64,000 nucleotides of DNA from assembly GCF_921293095.1 (NCBI RefSeq), contig NC_060247.1, forward strand, positions 50,007,111 through 50,071,110, written 5' to 3'. A program made the position numbers and the translations under genes. This DNA is from Ischnura elegans (Eukaryota > Arthropoda > Insecta > Odonata > Coenagrionidae). Of this stretch, positions 1 to 10,600 are shown one piece after another. The first letter of the stretch is position 1. Every line of letters begins with the position of its first letter. Below the pieces are notes generated by a model. That model ran no database searches, was not told the origin of the DNA, and worked only from the letters and a program-made list of their open reading frames with translations.

Positions 1-540
1 GAACTCAATGGATTATGTCCAGATATGATAGGAATACTGAAAAATAATTCAAGTCTCCATAGGAGTCTTCACGAACAAGTGACTCCATTGCCTGTCACTA
101 CTGATCATGTCCTTATTCAAGCTAAGATAGCATTTATGGTGTGAAAGCTGCTACATTGCTTGATAAAAATATGACTGGTGACAAGGAATACTTAAGTGAA
201 AACGTTTGTGCTGACAGTGGTTCTTTATGGATCCGAATCATAGACCATAGGAAAAACTGATCAGAAAAGAAGCCACCAAGATCTGGTACTAGAGGATGAT
301 ATCATAAGATCAAATGCATATACAGGGTAATAAACAAGGACCTATGTAGAAAATAGGAATTTGAAGACCACTTTAAAGCACCACTAAAGTAGAAACAAGT
401 AGTTAGGCCATATCATCAAACAGCAATTACACAGGAAACATATCGGAAGGAAAAATTGAATAAGTCCTTCAACAAAGACCAAGAGTAACTGACGGAAGTC
501 ATGAGGGATAAGAGGAAGAAAAACCATCGTCATCATTGGT
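1..540. other. Unassigned AT-rich flank
   Basis: I see no coding region of useful length and no terminal repeats here. It lies next to a LINE fragment and downstream of the PDIA6 3' end, and may be older degraded repeat, but nothing specific supports that. Confidence 0.3.
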
Positions 541-830
541 CAACATTTCTAAAATTGATTTGATGCAGCTCTCCATTCCTCTCTCCTATCTGCTAGCCTT
601 TTCGTAGCGACATATTTCTTCTCTTTTATATCCTTTATAACATTTCCTATAACTCATTCAGGTCCTCCTTTGCCTCCTGATTGTTTTCATCAGGCCATAG
701 TTTATTAGTGTGGCCAACTAATTTGTCCTTTTTCCTCATTAAGGTTTTAAAAAGAGTTCTCCTTTCTCCCACTCTTCTCACCATTTCCTCATTACTTACT
801 CAGTGAATCCACTCCACTAAAAGAACTGAC
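541..830 (-). mobile_element. LINE 3' fragment (endonuclease-reverse transcriptase C-terminus)
   Basis: Read on the minus strand, the segment gives pieces such as VSNEEMVRRVGERRTLFKTL, KDKLVGHT and, in another frame, ADRREEWRAASNQF. I recognise these as the C-terminal tail that follows the reverse transcriptase domain in a widespread insect LINE type. The frame is interrupted and the 5' part is missing, so this is a dead, 5'-truncated copy. It lies about 700 bp downstream of the PDIA6 stop codon in the same orientation. The assignment rests on remembered family motifs; the exact clade is not certain. Confidence 0.6.
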
Positions 831-1514
831 ACAGGTTAGGGAGAAATGGAGGACTGCAGCAAATACTTCTTGGGATTGTGAGACCACACATCTGCATAGT
901 ACAAGGTAAATGGAAAATTCATAAATAAATACAACAAAATTGTTAGTCCATCAAATTTCACAGCAATTCATTCCCACCAATACACACAGAAATTACATAA
1001 AAAATTGATTTCCTACGAAAATACAGAACATATCCACATAATTTTGCATGTGGGATAAAGTAACTGTGCCATCACAAAAACAGGGAACACTCAACGAAAT
1101 GCCTCTTTGGAATGGAGTTACAGCTGACAATCACTTCAGCATGGTATAACACAGGAACAGATTAGAAAATATCATCACAAGCTCATAAAAAATTAGTACG
1201 TAACATCAACTGTTAAATTATGATCTTGGATAAAACAATTCAATATGATGACACAGAGTGATGTAGCATCATAATCAGTCTCGACTACTCATGGCAGAAA
1301 CTTTTGTTGACATGGTAAGAATCATGCACTGCAGTCACATTCAGACATAAAAGCACTCACATTCACCCTCTCAGGAACAAGGAGATTTGAATCGTTTCAC
1401 ATCTCATTCAATTAATAATTAATATCTTGGCCATCAGTTTTTCCTGCAAACACACCTGAGCGCTTCACTTTCACTTATTCGAATGCATAGGGAAGATACC
1501 CTTGTCTCATACAA
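831..1514 (-). other. PDIA6 3' UTR and downstream DNA
   Basis: AT-rich sequence after the PDIA6 stop codon. No AATAAA lies close behind the stop on the minus strand. The first clear one that I see is TTTATT on the plus strand at 701-706, beyond this stretch. The 3' UTR is probably several hundred bases long, but its end cannot be fixed from sequence alone. Confidence 0.35.
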
Positions 1515-1683
1515 TCAAAGCTCATCCTTAGATATGTCATCATCAAGGTCTACATCAGAGAGGTCAATATCTTCTTCGGGTGGCAGTTCACCATCCTTAC
1601 CATCCCATGGCTCAATCAGTCTTACTTTTGGAAGAGATGCACCTTTGACAGGGGCCGTTGAACCACGACCAAAAGATAGATCC
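1515..1683 (-). CDS. PDIA6: PDIA6 exon 8 (acidic C-terminus, KDEL)
   Basis: Starts [14 protein letters not shown], contains [20 protein letters not shown] and ends KDEL followed by TGA at 1515-1517. KDEL is the ER retrieval signal. Confidence 0.97.
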
Positions 1684-4600
1684 CTGAAAAGTGCAAGATA
1701 AAAACTCTTAAACTTTAATTCCCAACAACACATGATTAGACCATAGATGGAGGTAGCAACGGGTATATGCACACTTTTTGGAAACAATGGCAAAAGAATA
1801 TTCGAGTCTACCCTAAAATTTTTACTCCTATATGTTTTGTAGGGAGTGTGGTAACTAAGTGGGTGGAGCGCTTGACTGCTGACCAAAGGGTAATGGGTTC
1901 AAATCCTTAATGAAACCTTTGGACACCCCTATCCTGAATGTGTGATGTTAACACGCCTGTGGCCAAGTCCAGGATGAGCTTTACCCTCATCCATCCAAAC
2001 CAAACCAATTCCTTGAATCTCTGACAGAGTGATATACTTTGTATTCATTAAAAAAATAACAGTTGTAAAGTTGTATTTCAGAACTTATACTGAAAAAAAT
2101 GGATGCCACATTCCTTATTCAGGGATGTAAGACAACATATCCAGCACCATCTGCTATAGCCACTCCAAGCTTTGTTTACATTCACCTTGTGTGTCAGTTA
2201 TGGTATTTAGTGTCTTGACTTGTAAAAGAAGTTTAAAGAACCTACAATACCAAATAAAGATGAGTGAGAATTCCTACCATACTGAAAGAATAAAAATGCA
2301 GTCGGTATGCCTTTGTTATTGCCAATTTGTAAATAGCAAACAAACGATACTGCAAATAAGGCTGGTGACATCAGAGCATGTTTTGATCCTTAATGATTCT
2401 GAAAAATGTAACTTTAATGGGTTACATTATTTGGAATGTGCAAAAAATAAGTTTTACTTCACAACTGACTCTCTCAAGGGATAATAATTTGCTGATATAT
2501 CAATGAATCTGACCCTTGCAAGCACTCCATTTGGGTTAAGGCGAATTAAGGTAAAATATTATTCACAGTAAATAAAATAAGGACTATTGACTGAATCCAT
2601 ACCTCAAAAACTCGTTGATGCCATCATAACTGAAAGAGCCACGGAGGATCGAATACTTCATCTTTTTAGCATTCATAACAGCCAATGCAGGGTAGCCAAA
2701 TCCACCCATTTCAAGCATTTCTTCTACCTCAGGCTGAGCTGTAGCTTCAGCCCACACCCATCTGCAAGAAAGTCACAAAAATTTGCAATCCATACTTCAG
2801 GCTTCTTCCACATTTTCTTAGTACAATTTTTATGATGATAAGCATCTCAATGGAACTTTAAACGGTGTAGAATAATACGCATGTCCCCATAAACATAAAT
2901 GTTGCAACAGAGGTAAAACATCCATTCTTTGAAAACCAATGAACATTAAGTAATTCATCAATCAAACTGTTAAAACTATTACCGTATAAGCTTGTGTAAG
3001 AGGCGCACACGTGTAAGAGGCGCACCCCTATTTTGAGCATCGGAGCTATGAAGAAAAAAATTTTGCGGCATTTTTTTTTAATATATCGCGCGGTGTTGCA
3101 GACATACGCCTGGAATTTCGACAGTTATCGAACTTTCCTCTTTCAATTTTAATTGAAAGAGGAAATTTTGATAACTGCGGCGGTAAGAGCGGCATAAGAG
3201 GGAGTAGAAAGAGTTCCCATCCTCTCTTCGCATACGCCGTTGCTCTACGATGCTTGTCCTATTCACGAAGAATTTTGTTTAAATGCTATCGCAGGAGTAT
3301 TGCAATGGAGTTGCAGCCGTGGAAAATTTTAAGGCAAAACACGACAGGCACCTTGAACCTTCCCAAGAGCTTGGACAACAATCGGGGCAATCTCAGTGCC
3401 GTAGGATAATAACCACGTCGTAGATTTAACGGAACCACACCCGGCCCTCCATCAGCCAATGCCTCTGCTGTTTTTTTTCCTTTCCGAGACCCCACAGGAA
3501 AACATCAAGTTACAGGGGAACAATCGAAACGTGTTTCATCCCTACCCCGTCTCACCAACTGACCTTGATCGATCTCCCAGTTTATGGAGGCCAAATGCTA
3601 GGTGAGTCATCTACTGAGCCCGAAGATATCTCGATAGCTTTCAATAATTGTATGACACGCACGAGGTTCAAAAAAAGAAAGAGATCTAACGCGACGCATA
3701 TCTGACAGAATTTAAATTTTTTAAGCTATAATTGTTTGACACAAAGATTTATAGTTACAACAAGGCTACTAATATTAAAAATAGTCCAAACAGGACGATT
3801 TCAGAAAAAACAAGCGTAGCATAAGCGCATTCAAACAAGATGAGATGGACTGGAAACTTCAGGCAACGCAAACTGCGTATATCACATTGCTGCGCCTTCG
3901 CCCCTTCGCTTTGAAGGCAACGACGTCACATGCAACATCGGACGTGTTCTTCCCGTGCTTCTTCGCTCATTGCCTCGTAGCGTGAAATACGGAGGGGAGC
4001 AAGCGCGCTCCTTCCCCTCCGTATTTCGTTGCTTGCTTCGAAGACGGAGGGATCGCACTCCTTCCCCTGGACCTCTCCTTCCGCGCTCTTCACTTATAAG
4101 CATTTCTGATTTCTTCCATCCACAATTTAGTCCAACAATGAACACACTCGTTCGAATTTTTAAAGCGCAGGTTTTGGCACCAATATAATTTTCAGTAGCA
4201 ATAATCCTCATATTAGCGTCTGAAGATGATTTTCGAAAAATCAGGTCCTCAGCGTAATGGAAATTACTGGGCAAGGCAGATATTGACTATTAACCAGGTA
4301 TTTCCTTCAAAACTACGTGTTTCTCTACATTTGATAAGCGATTACTATATGCAGTATAAATGCCGCGGGATGCCCACTCGTGGCAGTAAATTTAGCGCGC
4401 CCTCCGGAGCGAAAAACCCGCACGCGATCTTTTCCATGTTCACCTCTGGGGTACAGACGTGACGGCGCGATGCTTACAAGAAAAGCAAACAGGAGCATTT
4501 GAAAAATACGTCGCTAAGGGAGAAACTCCCCTGCCTGCCGCTTGTTTTTGACCTAGGATTACAGATGACTGACTAACACTGAAAACCAAGGCCACTCAGT

Positions 4601-7600
4601 TCCCCTTCGACTTGCGACCGGTGAAGGGGAGGGGGAAGATAAGAAGTTTGTGTAAGAGGCGCACCCTCATTTTCGGCTGCAATTTCTGGGAAAAAAGGTG
4701 CGCCTCTTACACGCGCTTATACGGTATTATCATTTTTACATGCATTGTCTAAAACAGTTGTGGTGATTACATCTGACATAGAGAAGGACTATGACTTTTA
4801 TAAATAAAGCTGAATTAATTAAAAGCTGTGGACAGAAATTTAAAAGGAATGTAGTATGAGGAAAATAAATAAGACTTATGGAAATTGATTACCAAAATTG
4901 TGCACAAATTAAGAGCAAAAAAAAACTTACCCCCACACTTTCTGCTTATACTTGTCACCTAGCTTTTGAAGAGTTTCCAAATACTTGTTTCGACACTCAG
5001 ACTGACAATCCAAGATATGAGGAAGTATTACAACCACGCACAGAGGATGTTGCTCGCATGCCTCCTTCAGCACTGCCTCACTGATAATCTGAACAGAAGA
5101 ATAAAGTATGCTTTGTTATTACAATGAAAATATTGCTACGACAATATAGTGCTGGGATGAGTGAAAGTCACATTAAATAGCCATGCAGCTATGAAGTCCC
5201 AAGTGCAAAATCAAGCTAAATTATTGGGAAAAAAACTGGGCAGATGGAAACCACATAGAAAGAATAGGTATATAGGCACCACAATTTTTGTATAAGTGGA
5301 GATACCAGAGTTGTAACTGGAATACAAGCGTTCAGAAATATAAAAGATATGTCTCCATAGAGGGTTCAGTGGGCCCATACGTCAGACACTGAGCGATTCC
5401 TTCTTTAAGATTAAAAAATTCATTTAAGGGACTTAAACAAAATGCAGCGTTCACAGGTAAAATTCCTGTCACAGATAATGACAAGTTGATTCAAGAGCAT
5501 AGCCAGAAATTTGTATCAAAAGGAGAGTGGGTTAAGTCTACTGCAAGTTGAAACATCATCCTCCTCCTTTCAGTGCCTAATGGGAACAAATATATGAGAG
5601 TGTATTGGCATAGACTTACACCCATGCTGGACCCCTTATTAGGGCAGTGGACGACAATGGCCAGAGGGCATCAGCACTATGAAGGGGGAGGACTACCGGA
5701 ATGATCCAGATTGAATTATAATAATTTAAATTATTGCTTTGTTTACTCAAGATGGTGCTAACTATGCTGTTGAATCATACATCATTGAAATAAAGTTAAC
5801 CGCTCATTGTTGGTATTCTGACTGTAAGATTTGCCAGTTTTGGAACAGGAGGGCACCAAAGATTTCCAGGCCGGAGGGCCCACCGGGATACGTCCCGGTG
5901 TCCCAGCAGGGGCCTGCAAAGACTTTGTGGAAACAAATGATGTCCATAATAAAAACACAATCTCAGGAACGATTTCCACATTTTTAATTGCCACACATCC
6001 AAAAATGGTTTCAATACAGTATGCCATTCTAATGGTTGTTGTAGGTGTAGCAAGTAAAAGTGTAAAACTGTACCACTGATTGTTTTCTTTTACAATGGGC
6101 CCACTCAAGGGTAATGAGCGCTCTCAGAGTGGACTGCTTCATAGCATATTCTCAGTCTTCCTGAATGAGAAAAGACATTTGAGCACTACAGAGAGGGTTC
6201 TAAATCATCAAGCCAAACACAATTGGCAACATAGAGATAACATCTGAAACCCTGCCAATCAGCGATGAGTGCTCTGGCAAGTATCGTAGTATCTGCATTA
6301 AGGAGGAATTTTTGCAGCTGTTGAGGAAGCACTCTCTCTAAAAGCCACCAATAAATAGGAACATAAGCCTCTTTCATGAGCATGAAATGACAAAGATATG
6401 ATACCAAAATATGTCCATATGATGATAAATGTTTCATTCACTTGGACAAAGTTTGGTAGGATAGTATTTTTAAAAATTAAAATGGAGCAGTTTAAGGGGG
6501 GCTGCTGAAACCCTCATCCTGTCTACAAACTTGGGATGATTGATTTTAGTTCTGACACGACAGCAATATGTGCCTCTTACCTCTTTCAATTCTGGTGGGG
6601 GTACACTTGCAGCAAACTTGTCCAGAGCCCAAGAAACAATGTCAGAAGATGTCCTTCCCCCATTATATTCTTCAGCTGAACTTCTATCCTTAGCACCGGC
6701 TGGGAAGAATTTGATGGTTGGATATCCTTTAACATCGTACTCCATTGCTTTGCTTTGATGAGCCGTAGCATCCAAAGCTCCCAATTTAACCTGCAAGAAT
6801 TCATTCAATATTTTATTAAATTATTTTACAATTTTTATTACAAAATTGACAATACTTCAGACCTTTTTTATAAAAAAATTGGTAACTCATGCTTCAATTT
6901 TACATACACCAAGAAAGAGAGAGAATTTTAATAGCTCAAAGGGATTATGAAATGCATCAATTCAGGGTTCCCACTCTAACTAGATTATAAAATTCACGTT
7001 TTTTTCCAGGTTTTCACGGTCTAAATATCGTCAAATTCACGGTCTGTTGATAAGCCATTTCAGGCAGAAATATTAATGATGTAACAATCACCGCCCGCAC
7101 GTTAACTAAAAATTTATGAACTGCGACAGGTGCCATGAATTCAAACAGCAATGAAAGTGCTATTTCTCATGACGTCACCTATCGATATCAAAATTTAGGT
7201 GAAGCTTAAGGATGTGGGCGGCAAAATGGAGGGAGCAGTGAGGTAGGGAAGTAAAGAACTGTCTGACTTTTCACCGGGGTTAATGAAACTTTGTATGCTG
7301 GTCTTCCAATCACAGGCTCAAGATCAATATGTCATCATGGCACAAGGACCAATAATTGCACTCCGAATATGAGACTGGAGATGTGTGGACAGTGTCCGTA
7401 TGTAGCTCGGCCTTGAAACATGATTGAAATATCTTTTTTTCTTTTGATCTGTCAATTGTAGTTCTTTTTTTATAAATTTGAGAGATTTTTAAGGTTTTAT
7501 GATGAAATTCACGGCTATTTCCAGGTTTTTTCACGGTAGACGAAATTCACGGCTAATTCACCGTTTTAAGGTTTTCATAGTTGAGTGGGAACCCTGCAAT

Positions 7601-10600
7601 TGTATCAGGTACACATAAGAAAATAACAATTAATGCAGAGGGTAGGGGTTACATTATCTGATGTGCAAAGAAAAAATGTCATGATGAACAATTGCAGTGA
7701 TATCTTCTTTTCATATAAAATTTGCAGCAAGGTCTACCTCAAATAAATACAGTGCAACCTCGATATAACGACACCCCACGGTGCACTAATAAACACTCGC
7801 TATAGCGAATTGTCGCTTTACCGAAGGTGGAGCAAATAATAGCCAATATACCTGTTGCGAACAGATATACAGGAACAGGAGTGGTGCGGCGACAGATAAA
7901 CATCTATCCGATAAACGTAAGCATAAATCCAGACGAAAGGCGATGTTTTTTTGCATCACTAAATTTCCTTACTCAAATAACGACTAACTATTCAAACAAT
8001 TTATAAGCGCCGCATTGAATAAAAATCATGCAAAGCATTGTTTCGTCAATCATTATATTTATCGAACGACAGTTTACCACATAAATTTGAGACTGACCAC
8101 TCCATTAACTTCATTTCTAACAGATCGCTAGCAGTTACAGAGGTTAAGGAGTCTTGATGAAAGTCTTCCGGCGGTGAAACCCTCGCTATGGCGAGAGCCA
8201 ATACCGAAACGGTCTCGTGAAAACGAATTTTTTAACACTCTTATTATAGGGTCAATTGACGGTGCATCGGCTATCTCTCGTTATAGCGGGGGTGTCGCTA
8301 TAGCCCGTACTCGCTTTAACGAGGTTCCACTGTATTAAATTCCTGCCTTATGAGACACGTATACATTACGTTATGAGTACAGCCTTAGGGAATTTATTCT
8401 ATTTCAATTGCCAAATTGTTGTTTACTGCCATTCGTTCTACCTAACATACATTTAATTCCATGGACTGACAATGCTGATTGGTCACATGGAGGGAAAATG
8501 AGGCGGAGGAAAATGAGGGGAGGGGAATGGTGAGGCGGTGAGGGCATCGCCTCTGATTGGCTAATAGCTCTCTACTGTCCAGCCACCAACAGTTGGGAAA
8601 AAAGGGCATAAAAGGAATGTACACACACTTCTTTATAGCATAGAAAAACACAGGAAAGTAGAATAAGAGGAGCAGATATGAATATAGGTGATTCGGTTGA
8701 AAAAAGTGCATACTTTGCCCTTAAGTTCTGAAGCAGCCTTGGCCCAGTGTGGAGCAAGGTTCTTGCAGTGACCACACCATGGAGCATAGAACTCCACCAA
8801 CCACATATCATCAGAAGCAAGAACAACTTTGTCGAAGTTTGAATCGGTGAGTTCAACGACATCCTTGGAATCACCACTCTGAAAATAATAGATAACCATA
8901 AATTTCATTTTAACAGGTTGTGAAAAATATCAATAGCAAGTTAAAATATAAATACACACTAATATCACATGAAAATAATTTGTGGCCAAACTGAAACTGA
9001 GGGGGCCAAAAATTTACTTTATTATAAGAAGATTTTGTTTTAAATGGGCTACTACTTAACTTTGAAGTGCACCCCTGTCAAGTGTACAGCTTCATTTCAT
9101 TACCACAAGAAATAACAAGGGATGTTGACAGTTCTAAGGAAATATACTATAATCTGAATTGACAGAGAAAATTATTTTCATCCCCATCACTGCTTCCCCT
9201 GCCTTATCCTAAGTGCTCCTGATACAGCAGCCATTTTCACAGTAGAGTACACCCACGAAAAGCTTGAAGCAGGAGCTCTTTCACCCTTGACTTTTATGCC
9301 ATTGGGAAATTGTGGTTGAAAATTGCCACATCTACATCCAACTATTCAAATGCCTCTGAGGCAAAATGTTATGGTATGCATGGCCAGGGCCATTTTCCGA
9401 TTCTTTTCCTGGTCCTTCGAAGAGTTCACAATAATTGCTGTGGAAAACAATTACCCTCGACCAGGCATCCAACCATAGACCTTTGGCTTTCCGGGCCATT
9501 GAGCAGACCACCATACTATCCAGATTCCTTAATTTCCGCGCTACTTTCATTTAGAATAGACACTGAATCTCAAAAGAAGCTTTGTGTAGTTTGTTGATGA
9601 GATGTCTTGGTTGAGGCTGTGCTTGGTGACTGCTGACTTCTTGGGATCAGTGGCGCAGCGAGGGGGGGTTTTGGGGGATAAAACAGAGAAATTTTTAAGT
9701 GTAATCCATTTTACTTATTTGGATCAGTATTACTTATAGAACAGTGTTAGGATTTATCAAATATCCCTCAGAAAGCCGTAAAACTCACCATTTTGAACCA
9801 TTACTCTTAAATTTTTTCTGGAGGGGGGCCCCCTCAACTCCTGCTTACCCTGTTGGGTATGCAATACCCCCACACCCGTAAGTGTTAGTTACCCTAAAAC
9901 CCCCCTAGCATTAATCCCTAGCTGCACCCCTGCTTGGGATAGGCCATTCTTATGCACCTTTTATATTCTTTAATTTGGGTCCGGATGGTTTGACCATTCT
10001 CCACAACCTCCACATTTACTGGGATCTGGTAAGCGCTAAGGATATACAGTCCAAGTTTGTCTTTTACTCAAATAAGCTAGTCCTTCGGTTTCACTGGAGG
10101 CTTGAGGATCATCTCAATCTTATATTTCCTAGTATTCTGGATATCTTTCCAGAAAGAGATTAAATAAATGGGAGTACTGCTCTCATTAATGGCTTCTCTT
10201 TTTCTTCAAAGGTATGAGGTAGGTCAATTTCTTCTATGTTCTATGACTCTATGAGCTATCAAGTCTCCACCAGAAGTTTTCTTGAGAGCATGATGAATGT
10301 TTTTTTCACTCTTCTTACACCCCTGGAGCATTTTTCACAGGTCTTTCAGTCTTTGAGCCAGCTTAAATCAAATGTCTGAACATGATGAACTAAGGTTGCT
10401 AAAACAGCTCTTTGTTGAGTGGGATGGTGATGACTCCACCCATTCAAATATAGCCCATGATGGACTAATATCAGTCACCTAATGTTACTGAAAATATCAT
10501 CTCATTTTACATTTAAATTATTTTACTCAAGGAAGGCATGTCAGTCCAGAGCCAAATTATCTGCTCTAAAACTGCTTGGCTCATTGTTAGCCAAAGTTAT

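Noticed and set aside
3882-4274. 130-codon frame and its plus-strand partner at 3955-4188
   Set aside because: Both lie inside the 2982-4724 TIR element in its GC-rich part, overlap on opposite strands and show no known protein motif.
5782-6108. Overlapping frames of 80-108 codons around 5.8-6.1 kb
   Set aside because: Frames on both strands arise from a GC-rich palindromic patch in PDIA6 intron 5; no domain or splice fit.
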